Positions 6,360-14,214 are shown, numbered from the stretch's first letter. The stretch: 14,259 bases of DNA from JBCCAG01 sp050331115 (GCA_050331115.1 JBHJHD010000071.1:1-14259); one strand, 5' to 3'. Program-made: numbers and translations. The notes: generated by a model not told the origin, from the sequence alone.

Positions 6360-6451
6360 ATAATCTTCACGGCGCGCAGGCCCAGATAGAGACCAAATGC
6401 CAACCCCAAAAATCCACCCAGCATCAAGACGTAGGCGATCGCTCCAGACAT
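6356..6451 (-). CDS. petL: Cytochrome b6f complex subunit PetL
   Basis: A 31-residue reading frame that is easily missed because of its size. It starts MSGAIAYVLMLGG, continues as one hydrophobic helix of about 22 residues (FLGLAFGLYLGL) and ends RAVKII. The short polar N-terminus, single membrane span and basic-then-KLI/KII ending match PetL of cyanobacteria. PetL is a peripheral small subunit of the b6f complex in the thylakoid membrane that supports complex and dimer stability. A good Shine-Dalgarno, AGAGAGG, lies eight bases before the ATG (minus-strand equivalent of 6460-6466), which supports real translation. The stop overlaps the FIST stop by 4 nt, tail to tail. A HIP1 octamer lies inside the coding sequence. 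Other single-span thylakoid peptides (PetM, PetN, PetG) fit less well. Confidence 0.88.
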   Translation of the reverse strand: MSGAIAYVLMLGGFLGLAFGLYLGLRAVKII

Positions 6452-6459
6452 AACCAAAA

Positions 6460-6466
6460 CCTCTCT
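6460..6466 (-). promoter_or_regulatory. petL: Shine-Dalgarno of petL
   Basis: AGAGAGG on the minus strand, eight bases before the petL ATG. It is a stronger ribosome site than those of most genes in this window and is the main evidence beyond homology that the tiny gene is translated. Confidence 0.6.
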
Positions 6467-6495
6467 ATTCGTTCAAAAGTAAACCCGCCCTCATG

Positions 6496-6515
6496 CTAGG
6501 GCAGTGCTGCCCTAG
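6496..6515. promoter_or_regulatory. Perfect palindrome in the petL/aroB divergent region
   Basis: CTAGGGCAG (6496-6504), TG, then CTGCCCTAG (6507-6515). A second overlapping palindrome, GCCCTAGGGC, covers 6509-6518, and an upstream GCCCT (6487-6491) can also pair with AGGGC. It lies 45 nt upstream of petL and 124 nt upstream of aroB. It could be a dyad operator for either or both. No canonical promoter pair is clear around it. Confidence 0.45.
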
Positions 6516-6638
6516 GGCGAGACCGTAGTAGTTCTAGTAAACCGCATTTCTGCACGCCCAGTCACCTAGAAGCCGCCCCAACGCGCTGATAACCTAAAAA
6601 TCACGGCCGCTACGAATCACAGCAGAATGAGGACTCCC

Positions 6639-7727
6639 ATGACCGCAATTACCGTCCACCTCCCTACGGACAGCTACGACGTCGTCATTTCCCCGGGTAG
6701 CCTAGACCACCTAGGCGCGAGCCTGAAGCCGGTGCTGTCTGGGCCTCGGCTGCTGCTGGTATCTAACCCAACGGTGTTTGAGCACTACGGCGCGAGGGCG
6801 ATCGCTGCCTTAGAGGCGGCCGGCTTTGCGGTGGCCCGCTGCCTGCTGCCGGACGGGGAGGCCTATAAAACCCCAGACTCGATCCAAACCCTCTACGACG
6901 CGGCCTTGGCCCATAAGATTGAGCGATCGTCCACGCTGCTGTCCTTAGGCGGCGGGGTGATTGGGGATATGACCGGCTTTGCGGCGGCCACCTGGCTGCG
7001 GGGGGTGCGCTTCGTGCAGGTGCCCACCTCCCTACTGGCTATGGTGGATGCCTCGGTGGGCGGCAAGACCGGCGTCAACCACCCCCAGGGCAAAAACCTA
7101 ATTGGGGCCTTCCACCAGCCCCGCCAGGTGGTAATCGACCCCGAAGTGCTGGCGACGCTGCCGCTGCGGGAATTCCGCGCGGGCATGGCGGAGGTGATCA
7201 AGTACGGCATCATTTGGGATGCGGACCTGTTCGAGCACCTGGAGGCCGCCCCATCCCTGCAGCCCGACATGTCTCCAGAGCTGCTGCAGATGATTTTGAT
7301 GCGCTCCTGCCAGGCTAAGGCCGAGGTGGTGAGCAAAGACGAGAAGGAGGCGGGGCTGCGGGCGATTTTGAACTATGGCCACACGATTGGCCACGCCGTG
7401 GAGAGCTTGACCGGCTACCGGAGCGTCAACCACGGGGAGGCGGTGGCCATTGGCATGGTGGCAGCGGGGGCGATCGCTGTCGAGCTGGGCTATTGGGAGC
7501 GGGCCGTGGCCGAGCGCCAGAACCGACTGATTGAGCTGGCGGGACTGCCGACGGTAATCCCCAGCCTCGACAGCGACGCCGTAATTGCCGCCCTGCAGGC
7601 CGACAAAAAGGTGAAGCAGGGACGGGTGCGCTTCGTGCTGCCGACGACCTTGGGGGCGGCGACGCTGGTGGATCAGGTGCCTGAAGATGTGATTCGCCAC
7701 GTGCTGCAGAAAGCTGTAGCGGTGTAG
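6639..7727 (+). CDS. aroB: 3-dehydroquinate synthase AroB
   Basis: A 362-residue enzyme converting DAHP to 3-dehydroquinate, the second step of the shikimate pathway, cytoplasmic and dependent on NAD and a divalent metal. Visible signatures: the NAD-binding LGGGVIGDMTGF, then VPTSLLAMVDASVGGKTGVNH, GKNLIGAFHQP, RAGMAEVIKYG, NYGHTIGHAVE and NHGEAVAIGM. The Glu of AEVIKYG and the His residues in GHTIGHA and NHGEA are the usual metal ligands. The length is normal. An ATG also occurs at 6627, but GAGG (6629-6632) sits six bases before the ATG at 6639, overlapping the first ATG, and homologues commonly begin near this second Met, so 6639 is preferred. Divergent from petL; about 169 nt separate it from the next gene, so it is probably transcribed alone. 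Confidence 0.97.
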   Translation: MTAITVHLPTDSYDVVISPGSLDHLGASLKPVLSGPRLLLVSNPTVFEHYGARAIAALEAAGFAVARCLLPDGEAYKTPDSIQTLYDAALAHKIERSSTLLSLGGGVIGDMTGFAAATWLRGVRFVQVPTSLLAMVDASVGGKTGVNHPQGKNLIGAFHQPRQVVIDPEVLATLPLREFRAGMAEVIKYGIIWDADLFEHLEAAPSLQPDMSPELLQMILMRSCQAKAEVVSKDEKEAGLRAILNYGHTIGHAVESLTGYRSVNHGEAVAIGMVAAGAIAVELGYWERAVAERQNRLIELAGLPTVIPSLDSDAVIAALQADKKVKQGRVRFVLPTTLGAATLVDQVPEDVIRHVLQKAVAV

Positions 7728-7748
7728 GGGCATCCAGTGGCTTACTTC

Positions 7749-7764
7749 CAAGATTGAAATCTTG
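7749..7764 (+). repeat. 7-bp hairpin shortly after aroB
   Basis: CAAGATT (7749-7755), GA, AATCTTG (7758-7764), about 20 nt past the aroB stop. There is no T tract behind it, so it is at best a weak terminator or an RNA-end stabilising stem. Confidence 0.35.
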
Positions 7765-7896
7765 AGCCCGTCTGATTTCTCCCAATGTCGCCTAGACTAC
7801 CCAATATATCGTCTAGAATCGTGTAGAACATCGATGGATGGCTCGCCGTAGCGGTTTGCGCGCCGATCAGTTTCCACAGTCCCTACGCTGCCCAAA

Positions 7897-9747
7897 ATGC
7901 CACAGCTCCCCAACGCCCGACTCTACATCCGGCTCCGCCAACTGCTGCTGGGGCTAGCGCCCGCTGCCGCCCTACTGACGGTGCCCTTTGTGCTCAGCAC
8001 GCCCGAACAGGCCAGCTCTCAGGAATTCTACAGACAGGACAACGGCTGGGACGATACGCCGGAGGACCCTGACGATCGCGACGAGGACTTTAATTCGGCC
8101 TGCTTCATCCAGCCCTCAACCCTGACTACGGAAATAGACGCGATCGCCACCCAGGCCGCACAGCTGGCAAACTGGGTAGACCAGCCCGAGAGCGCTCTGG
8201 CGTCTATGGTGCGCTCCTTTGGCCCGCAGCTGATGGCCAACCTTTCCCCCCACCCCTGGCCTGATCTAAGCGAGCGATCGCAGCTGGCGCGGGTCCCGGT
8301 GCTCATGTATCACGACATCGTGCCGGAGAAAGAGGTCTTCTTCGACGTCACCTACGGCGAGTTTGAGGCCCACCTGCAGCTCATCGAGGAGCAGGGCCTT
8401 ACCCCCATCAGCATGGACCAGCTGGTGTCTCACCTGCGCACGGGGCTGCCGCTGCCGGAGAAGCCGGTAATGCTCAGCTTCGACGACGGCTACCTGGGTC
8501 ACTACGAGCAGGTGTTTCCGCTGCTTCAGGAGTACGGCTACCCCGGCCTGTTTTCCATCTATACCTTTAAGGTGGGTCGCGACCACGGACGACCCGGCAT
8601 GACCTGGAGTCAGGTGCAGGAAATGGCCGACAGCCCGCTGGTGACCATCGCCGCTCACAGCGTCAACCACCCCGCTGACCTGCGGGACTCGTCGGATGCG
8701 GATCTGCGCACGGAGGTGGTGCAGTCGAAGCAAATTTTAGAAGAGAAGCTAGGCGTCCCCATTCAGTATTTCACCTATCCCGAGGGGAACTACGACGAGC
8801 GAGTGGCGGAAGCGGTCGAAGCCGCCGGCTACCGCGCCGCCCTGACCATGGACAATTGGGAGGACCGCTTTGCTGGGGAGTCGGAAAGCCTATTGGCGGT
8901 GGACCGCATTGGCCAGTCGCAGATCGAATGGGCGCTGCGGGAGGCCTGGGGCGGCCCGCCCTCACAGGCGTGGGGAACGACGTTTAACTTTGGGGCTCCG
9001 GTGCAGCGGGCCGAGGTAATGATCGACGATGTGCCCCTATCGCTGATCTACGGCGGTAAACCGGTGACGATTCACGCCGACAGCCGCTACCAGGTGAACG
9101 AGATCATTGCCGATACGGACATCGTGGCTGCGGTGGACGGCGGCTTTTTCTCCATGCAGTACCTCGACTCCAACACGATGATTGGGCCGGTGCTTAGCCG
9201 CAGCACGCGGCAGTTTGTCCCCGGCGAGACCGGCGAAATTCCGCTGCTCAACGACCGTCCGCTGGTGCTGATCGACGATAGCCGGATCAAATTCGTGCCG
9301 TTTGACGCTGGCAAGCACAATACGCTGGTGGGCCTGCGGCAGGCGATGCCGGGGGTGACCGACGCTTTTGTGGCCGCGGCTTGGCTGGTGAAGGATGGGC
9401 TCCCCCAGTCTCCAGAGTCGTTCAACGGACTGTTCGACTTTGACGCGCCGCGCCACCGGGCCTTCTGGGGCGTTAACCGCGCGGGACAGCCCGTGATCGG
9501 CGTTACTCACGAGCGCATCGACGCCATCTACCTCGGGGAGACCCTGGCGCAGTATGGCGTGCGGGAGGCGATTATGCTGGACTCTGGGGCGAGTACGTCG
9601 CTGGCCTACGAGGGCGAATCGCTGATGGGCTACCTGCCGCGACCGGTCCCCCACGTGGTGGGGCTGGTGCCGCCGGCCGGCGGAGCGCAAGGGGGCGATC
9701 GCTGCCCAATGACCACGGAGCGATTGGAGGAGCGGCGCGAGGGGTAG
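7897..9747 (+). CDS. Exported polysaccharide deacetylase / phosphodiester glycosidase fusion
   Basis: A 616-residue two-domain protein. Residues about 8-36 form a basic N-region and hydrophobic segment (LLLGLAPAAALLTVPFVLS), a signal peptide or anchor, followed by an acidic stretch around 45-65. The NodB-type deacetylase domain starts at VLMYHD (135-140). Its motifs are SFDDGY (194-199, Asp196 and Asp197), HSVNHP (254-259, both metal His) and YPEGNY (294 on). The C-terminal domain resembles NAGPA phosphodiester glycosidases: AVDGGFFS (412-419), HRAFWGVNRAGQPVIGV, LDSGASTSL (561-569). The family chemistry is de-N-acetylation of amino sugars and cleavage of sugar-phosphodiester links, so extracytoplasmic glycan or cell-wall polymer processing is inferred. 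The ATG at 7897 has no clear Shine-Dalgarno; an in-frame stop at 7849 and no other start between limit the choice. The C-terminus is a charged tail. Confidence 0.88.
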   Translation: MPQLPNARLYIRLRQLLLGLAPAAALLTVPFVLSTPEQASSQEFYRQDNGWDDTPEDPDDRDEDFNSACFIQPSTLTTEIDAIATQAAQLANWVDQPESALASMVRSFGPQLMANLSPHPWPDLSERSQLARVPVLMYHDIVPEKEVFFDVTYGEFEAHLQLIEEQGLTPISMDQLVSHLRTGLPLPEKPVMLSFDDGYLGHYEQVFPLLQEYGYPGLFSIYTFKVGRDHGRPGMTWSQVQEMADSPLVTIAAHSVNHPADLRDSSDADLRTEVVQSKQILEEKLGVPIQYFTYPEGNYDERVAEAVEAAGYRAALTMDNWEDRFAGESESLLAVDRIGQSQIEWALREAWGGPPSQAWGTTFNFGAPVQRAEVMIDDVPLSLIYGGKPVTIHADSRYQVNEIIADTDIVAAVDGGFFSMQYLDSNTMIGPVLSRSTRQFVPGETGEIPLLNDRPLVLIDDSRIKFVPFDAGKHNTLVGLRQAMPGVTDAFVAAAWLVKDGLPQSPESFNGLFDFDAPRHRAFWGVNRAGQPVIGVTHERIDAIYLGETLAQYGVREAIMLDSGASTSLAYEGESLMGYLPRPVPHVVGLVPPAGGAQGGDRCPMTTERLEERREG

Positions 9748-9772
9748 AAGCAGCCCAGGCTAAAATCTACGG

Positions 9773-12700
9773 CTACGACTGCTGGGTCAGCACCTGCTTC
9801 AGGTAGTACCCGGTATGCGACTCTGCAGCCTCAGCCACCGCCTCAGGCGTGCCTACGGCGACCAACCGCCCGCCGCGATCGCCCCCCTCTGGCCCCAGAT
9901 CAATCAGCCAGTCGGCGCAGCGAATCACGTCTAGGTTGTGCTCGATTACCAGCACCGAGTTGCCCTTGTCCACCAGCCGCTGCAGCACGTCTAGCAGCTT
10001 ATGCACGTCGTAGAACGATAGCCCCGTGGTCGGCTCGTCGATTAGGTACAGGGTCTTGCCCGTCGCCCGCCGCGACAGCTCTGTAGCCAGCTTCAGCCGC
10101 TGGGCCTCTCCCCCCGACAGGGTGGGGGCTGTCTGCCCCAGCCGCACGTAGCCGAGACCCACGTCCACCATAGTTTGCAGCCGGGCTTTAGCTTTGGGAA
10201 TATTCTCGAAGAAGGGCAGCGCCTCTTCCGCCGTCATGTTGAGCACGTCGGAAATCGATTTGCTCTTGTACTTCACCTGCAGGGTCTCGCGATCGTAGCG
10301 CGCCCCTTTGCACACGTCACACTGCACGTAGACGTCGGGCAAAAAGTTCATTTCAATCACGTTCACGCCTTGGCCACCGCAGGCTTCGCAGCGCCCCCCT
10401 TTGACGTTGAAGGAAAACTGCCCGGGCTTGTAGCCCCGCGCTTTCGCCTCCACCGTCTGGGCAAACAGATCTCGAATGACGTCAAACACCCCCGTATAGG
10501 TGGCGGGGTTGGAGCGAGGGGTGCGGCCAATGGGGGACTGGTCGATCACCACCGCCTTATCCAACGCGCTCAGGCCTTTGATGTCCTCCACATCTTTGGG
10601 CATCGGCACCTTGTGGCCAAAGTGGTGCCGCAGGGTGGGGTAGAGCAGCTCGTTCACCAGGGTAGACTTGCCCGAGCCCGAGACGCCGGTGACGCACACC
10701 AGCTTGCCCAAGGGAATCTCTACGTCGATATCCTGCAGGTTGTTGCGGTGGGCCCCCTTGATGCTCAACTGCCGCTTGTTGCCCTGCCGCCGCTCGGTTG
10801 GCGTTTCGATGCGGCGGCGACCGGAGAGGTAGGCCCCCGTCAGCGACTCCTCCGAGGTGAGCAGATCCTCTAGCTGCCCCTGGGCCACGATGCTGCCGCC
10901 GTGCACCCCAGCCCCCGGCCCGATATCCACGAGGTAGTCTGCAGCGCGAATGGTATCCTCGTCGTGCTCCACCACAATCAGGGTGTTGCCTAAGCTGCGC
11001 AACATGTTCAGCGTCGCCAGCAGGCGGCTGTTGTCCCGCTGGTGCAGGCCGATGCTGGGCTCATCCAGTACGTAGAGGACACCGGTCAGCCCCGCCCCGA
11101 TTTGGGTGGCCAGCCGGATGCGCTGCGCCTCCCCCCCAGAGAGGGTCATGGCCCGCCGGTCTAGGGTCAGGTAGTCCAGCCCCACATCCAGCAAGAACCG
11201 CAGCCTGGCCTTAATTTCTTTGAGCACCAGCTCACCAATCTGCGCCTGGCGGGAGGTGAGCTGTAGGGCATTGATGCGCTCTAGGGCGACGTGGATAGGG
11301 ACGCTGGTGAAGTTTTGGATGGCGAACTGACCGATGCGGACGGATAGCGACTCAGGCTTGAGGCGATCGCCCCCGCACACTTCGCAGTTTTGATCGACCA
11401 GATATTGCTCTAGCTTTTGCCTGTAGCTGTCGGACGAGGACTCCCGATACTGCCGCTCCAGCATGGGCAGCACCCCCTCGTAGCGCCGCTGGTAGCCCCG
11501 CTTGTTGCCGTAGCGGGAGTCGGTCTCGATTTTGATTTTCTCTTTGGAGCCGTGGAGAATGATGTGCCGCTGCTCCGGGGTCAGGTCCTCCCAAGGTGTC
11601 TGAATTTCGAAGTTGAAGGCCTGGCCAACGCTGTAGAGCAGCGAGAAGTAGTAGGTGCTGTCTTTGTCGGACCAGGGGGCGATCGCCGAGTAGACGGGCA
11701 GCTCGGGCTTGGGCACCACCAGCTCGGCGGCGAAGGTGCGCAGGCTCCCCAGACCATGGCAGTGGGGGCAGGCTCCGTAGGGGGAGTTGAAGGAAAACAG
11801 ACGGGGGGAAAGCTCCTCCATGACTGCACCGTGCACCGGGCAGGCAAAGTTCTCGGAGAAAACAATTTCTTTTTCCGGCTGGGCCTTCTGGTCCGGCGCG
11901 ACCTCATAGTCTGCGATCGCCTCTGCGGCGCGCAATCGGCGGCTCTCAAAGGCGACAACGTTTTCCTTACCGCCGGCGCTATCTACACTCTCCCCCGATG
12001 CCTCAGACACATTAGGCGAACCCTCCTCACCCCAAGACACAATATCCACCACGGCAATGCCGCCCGAGCGCTTTAGGCAGGTGGTCAGCGAGTCTACCAG
12101 CCGCTCCTGGATATCGTCTTTCTGAACCAGGCGGTCTACCACAATCTCGATGTCGTGGGAGTGATTTTTGTCCAATTCAACGGAGTCCGACAGGTCACGC
12201 ACCTCGCCGTTGACGCGCACCCGTGCAAACCCCTCCGCCGCCAGGCTCGACAGCAGCTTTTTGTGGGTGCCCTTCTTGCCCCGCACCACCGGCGCGAGAA
12301 TTTGAAAGCGGGTGCGAGGCGGTAGACATTTGAGGCGATCGCACATCTGGTCGATGGTTTGAGGGGCGATGGAGCGATCGCAGTGGGGGCAGTGGGGCTC
12401 TCCGGCGCGGCCAAACAGCAGCCGCAGGTAGTCGTAGATTTCGGTGACGGTGCCCACCGTGGAGCGGGGGTTGTGGGAGGTGGATTTTTGGTCGATGGAG
12501 ATGGCGGGACTCAGCCCTTCGATAGCGTCGACGTCGGGCTTGTCCACCTGACCCAGAAACTGACGGGCGTAGGCGCTGAGGGACTCGACGTAGCGGCGCT
12601 GGCCTTCGGCGAAGATGGTGTCGAAAGCGAGGGAGGATTTGCCGGAGCCGGAGACGCCGGTGAACACGATCAGGCGATCGCGGGGTAGCTCTAGGTCTAT

Positions 12701-12898
12701 GTTTTTGAGGTTGTGCTGGCGAGCGCCGCGGATGCGGATCACTTCATCTTTGAGGCGGGGGGCGCTGGCTGGGGAAATCGTTGGGTCCAGTCTGGAGGTG
12801 CCACTATGGCCGTTGCCGTTGCTATCAACGCCGTCTACCAACGCTGCGGCGGAATCTGTGGTCGGGTTGGCAGGTTTGGAAGACGTCGAATCGGACAT
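9773..12898 (-). CDS. uvrA: Excinuclease ABC subunit UvrA
   Basis: A 1041-residue UvrA, the damage-recognition ATPase of nucleotide excision repair. Two ABC modules are seen. Module 1: Walker A GVSGSGKSS (81-89) and signature LSGGEAQRIRLA (about 585), with VLDEPSIGLH. Module 2: Walker A GVSGSGKST (about 737-744), signature LSGGEAQRLKLA (about 926), LIDEPTTGL. Zinc sites: CPHC near the N-terminal part, ACPVHG...ACPHCHG, and CEACGGQG...CDVCKG (about 836-864). It is about 100 residues longer than E. coli UvrA: about 50 extra at the Ser/Asn-rich N-terminus and about 55 in an acidic, low-complexity insert near residues 290-345. A GTG at codon 53 (EVIRIRGARQHN) could be an alternative start. The ATG at 12898 lacks a clear Shine-Dalgarno. 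No LexA box is evident upstream. Confidence 0.97.
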   Translation of the reverse strand: MSDSTSSKPANPTTDSAAALVDGVDSNGNGHSGTSRLDPTISPASAPRLKDEVIRIRGARQHNLKNIDLELPRDRLIVFTGVSGSGKSSLAFDTIFAEGQRRYVESLSAYARQFLGQVDKPDVDAIEGLSPAISIDQKSTSHNPRSTVGTVTEIYDYLRLLFGRAGEPHCPHCDRSIAPQTIDQMCDRLKCLPPRTRFQILAPVVRGKKGTHKKLLSSLAAEGFARVRVNGEVRDLSDSVELDKNHSHDIEIVVDRLVQKDDIQERLVDSLTTCLKRSGGIAVVDIVSWGEEGSPNVSEASGESVDSAGGKENVVAFESRRLRAAEAIADYEVAPDQKAQPEKEIVFSENFACPVHGAVMEELSPRLFSFNSPYGACPHCHGLGSLRTFAAELVVPKPELPVYSAIAPWSDKDSTYYFSLLYSVGQAFNFEIQTPWEDLTPEQRHIILHGSKEKIKIETDSRYGNKRGYQRRYEGVLPMLERQYRESSSDSYRQKLEQYLVDQNCEVCGGDRLKPESLSVRIGQFAIQNFTSVPIHVALERINALQLTSRQAQIGELVLKEIKARLRFLLDVGLDYLTLDRRAMTLSGGEAQRIRLATQIGAGLTGVLYVLDEPSIGLHQRDNSRLLATLNMLRSLGNTLIVVEHDEDTIRAADYLVDIGPGAGVHGGSIVAQGQLEDLLTSEESLTGAYLSGRRRIETPTERRQGNKRQLSIKGAHRNNLQDIDVEIPLGKLVCVTGVSGSGKSTLVNELLYPTLRHHFGHKVPMPKDVEDIKGLSALDKAVVIDQSPIGRTPRSNPATYTGVFDVIRDLFAQTVEAKARGYKPGQFSFNVKGGRCEACGGQGVNVIEMNFLPDVYVQCDVCKGARYDRETLQVKYKSKSISDVLNMTAEEALPFFENIPKAKARLQTMVDVGLGYVRLGQTAPTLSGGEAQRLKLATELSRRATGKTLYLIDEPTTGLSFYDVHKLLDVLQRLVDKGNSVLVIEHNLDVIRCADWLIDLGPEGGDRGGRLVAVGTPEAVAEAAESHTGYYLKQVLTQQS

Positions 12899-13054
12899 GG
12901 TGAATCAGCGGTGTAAGGGGCGTTGGCTAGGTGTCCCGAGCAAAAAATTTACGTTTTGCAATAATTCTATCGCCTGGCGTCTTATGCTATCACAGGGGTT
13001 TGGTGTAGGTACAGGCGTATTTTTGAGTGCTGCGTTTAGTACAGACTGCAATCC

Positions 13055-13085
13055 GGCGGTTTGGGGGCTTGGGCCCCAAACCGCC
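13055..13085. repeat. 12-bp GC-rich hairpin
   Basis: GGCGGTTTGGGG (13055-13066), a 7-nt loop and CCCCAAACCGCC (13074-13085), perfectly paired. On the plus strand it is followed by only three T. On the minus strand it lies 232 nt after the menH stop and could end that transcript, but no T run follows. It may be a REP-like palindrome. Confidence 0.5.
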
Positions 13086-13088
13086 TTT

Positions 13089-13154
13089 GCTGGAGGCCGG
13101 GATGCCTCCCCCAGCGCCCCCCTGCATAAGGCGTTTTGGTGGGGGAGTGGCATC
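13089..13154. repeat. Two mutually exclusive stems (13089-13115 or 13101-13154)
   Basis: Stem 1: GCTGGAGGC (13089-13097) with GCCT (13104-13107), a CCC bulge and CCAGC (13111-13115). Stem 2: GATGCC and TCCCCCA (13101-13113) with TGGGGGA (13140-13146), a GT bulge and GGCATC (13149-13154), 13 pairs. They share bases 13101-13115, so they compete. Confidence 0.45.
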
Positions 13155-13215
13155 GCTGGCGCGGTTCGACTTTGGCTGTGCTGTTGTGGGGGTTGAAGCG
13201 AAATTTTAGCCATAG

Positions 13216-13244
13216 GTCGGGTTGGAGCGTCAGCGTAACCCGAC
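13216..13244. repeat. Interspersed palindrome, GTCGGGTT/AACCCGAC
   Basis: GTCGGGTT (13216-13223) and AACCCGAC (13237-13244) with a 13-nt loop rich in GCGT. Palindromes of this sequence type are common in bacterial and cyanobacterial intergenic regions (REP/MITE-like). It is probably part of the same element as the hairpin at 13276-13308. Confidence 0.5.
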
Positions 13245-13275
13245 GAAACCATTGACCGAGGCAGTTGGGGGTATC

Positions 13276-13308
13276 GGGTTCTCTTGCGTTTAGTGACGCA
13301 CCGAACCC
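13276..13308 (-). repeat. Interrupted hairpin directly after menH
   Basis: GGGTTC (13276-13281) and TGCGT (13285-13289) pair with ACGCA (13296-13300) and GAACCC (13303-13308), with small internal loops. It begins 8 nt past the menH stop on the menH strand. It lacks a T tract, so it may act in RNA end protection or simply be a repeat copy. Confidence 0.45.
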
Positions 13309-13316
13309 ATAAAACG

Positions 13317-14141
13317 TCATGCCAGAGCGGCGATCGCCCCTGCGTAACGATCTGAGTTTTCTGTATGCACCGTATGACCACAGCCTGACACAATGATCCG
13401 CTCTGCGTTGGGAATCTGCTGCGCCATTTCAGCGTTGATGGCGCAGAATTTTTTGTCTTGCTCGCCGGTGATTAGCAGCGTGGGCATTGTGAGCTTGTGC
13501 AGGTGTGGCCATAGGTTGGGCTGCTGGCCGGTTCCGAGGCAGCGGAGCGATCGCCCCAAGGCCTTTGGGCAATTCTGCCGTCGTCGCTGCAGCATCGCCT
13601 CAAATTCTGGCTGCTGGGCTAGGTTGCGAAACATGGGGGCCTGGTACCAGCGCTGCAGAAAATCGTCAAAGTCTTGCTGAATTTGCTGAGCGCGCGCCTC
13701 GTCTAGGGCGATGCGGGCTTGGCGTTCGGCTTTGGTTTTTAGACCGGGAGAGGCGGACTCTAGCACCAGGTGAGAGAAGCGCTCGGGGGCGGTGAGCGCT
13801 AGGTATAGGGCGAGCCGTCCGCCCATGGAGTAACCCAAGAGGGTACAGGGCTGGTCGGTGACCTGGGTAAGCCAGTCCAGGAGGCTGTCGGCGACGGTGG
13901 ACATGGTGTAGGTATCCGCTGCTAGCCGGGTTTGGCCGTGGTCGGGCAGGTCTAGCGTTAGGCAGGTGTAGCGGTGCTGCAGGCACTCGACTACGGCGTC
14001 AAAGTCGCGATCGTGGCCCATGAAGCCGTGTAGAAACAGGATTACCGGACCACTGCCCCGCTGCCGGTAGTGAAACTGAAACGGCTTAGGTGATGCCATT
14101 GGCTCAGAAAATTCGCTTACCGCGGACCGCTGCTTTTTCAT
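13317..14141 (-). CDS. menH: 2-succinyl-6-hydroxy-2,4-cyclohexadiene-1-carboxylate synthase MenH
   Basis: A 274-residue alpha/beta hydrolase with MenH signatures: oxyanion region LHGFMGHDRDFD (37-48), LDLPDHGQT (63-71), nucleophile elbow GYSMGGRLAL (Ser105), and the remaining triad residues Asp229 (ITGEQDKKF) and His256 (GCGHTVHTEN). MenH removes pyruvate from SEPHCHC in the o-succinylbenzoate branch. In cyanobacteria the pathway yields phylloquinone, the secondary acceptor of photosystem I. AGGAG lies ten bases before the ATG at 14141, supporting this start; Met15 (MASPKPF) is a possible later start and closer to the usual family N-terminus. The other men genes are not in view. A general alpha/beta hydrolase is the alternative, but the combination of motifs fits MenH well. 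Confidence 0.9.
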   Translation of the reverse strand: MKKQRSAVSEFSEPMASPKPFQFHYRQRGSGPVILFLHGFMGHDRDFDAVVECLQHRYTCLTLDLPDHGQTRLAADTYTMSTVADSLLDWLTQVTDQPCTLLGYSMGGRLALYLALTAPERFSHLVLESASPGLKTKAERQARIALDEARAQQIQQDFDDFLQRWYQAPMFRNLAQQPEFEAMLQRRRQNCPKALGRSLRCLGTGQQPNLWPHLHKLTMPTLLITGEQDKKFCAINAEMAQQIPNAERIIVSGCGHTVHTENSDRYAGAIAALA

Positions 14142-14214
14142 GCGTAACGTACTCCTGTCTCATCCTCTATCCTGGTAGTGAAGATCTTGATAGACCTCGT
14201 CTAGATTGAGAAGT

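Larger units (their letters stand above)
12899..13316. other. Palindrome-rich intergenic region between menH and uvrA
   Basis: A 418-nt stretch without a convincing gene. Four hairpin-forming units fall within 13055-13308 and are listed separately. The part nearest uvrA (12899-13010) is more A+T-rich and includes TAGAAT-like hexamers (minus strand), but no good -35/-10 pair. A minus-strand open frame crosses the region, but it simply translates the repeats. Confidence 0.6.

Noticed and set aside
10175..10873. Plus-strand 232-codon frame inside uvrA
   Set aside because: Shadow of the highly conserved uvrA coding strand, favoured by high G+C; no domain of its own.
12905..13393. Minus-strand open frame of 162 codons between menH and uvrA
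   Set aside because: It overlaps the end of menH in another frame and reads through the palindromic repeats; the peptide is what such intergenic repeats usually give when translated.
2478..13554. HIP1 octamers (GCGATCGC) as regulatory or mobile repeats
   Set aside because: They are a general feature of cyanobacterial genomes, spread through coding DNA here; used only as a taxonomic hint.
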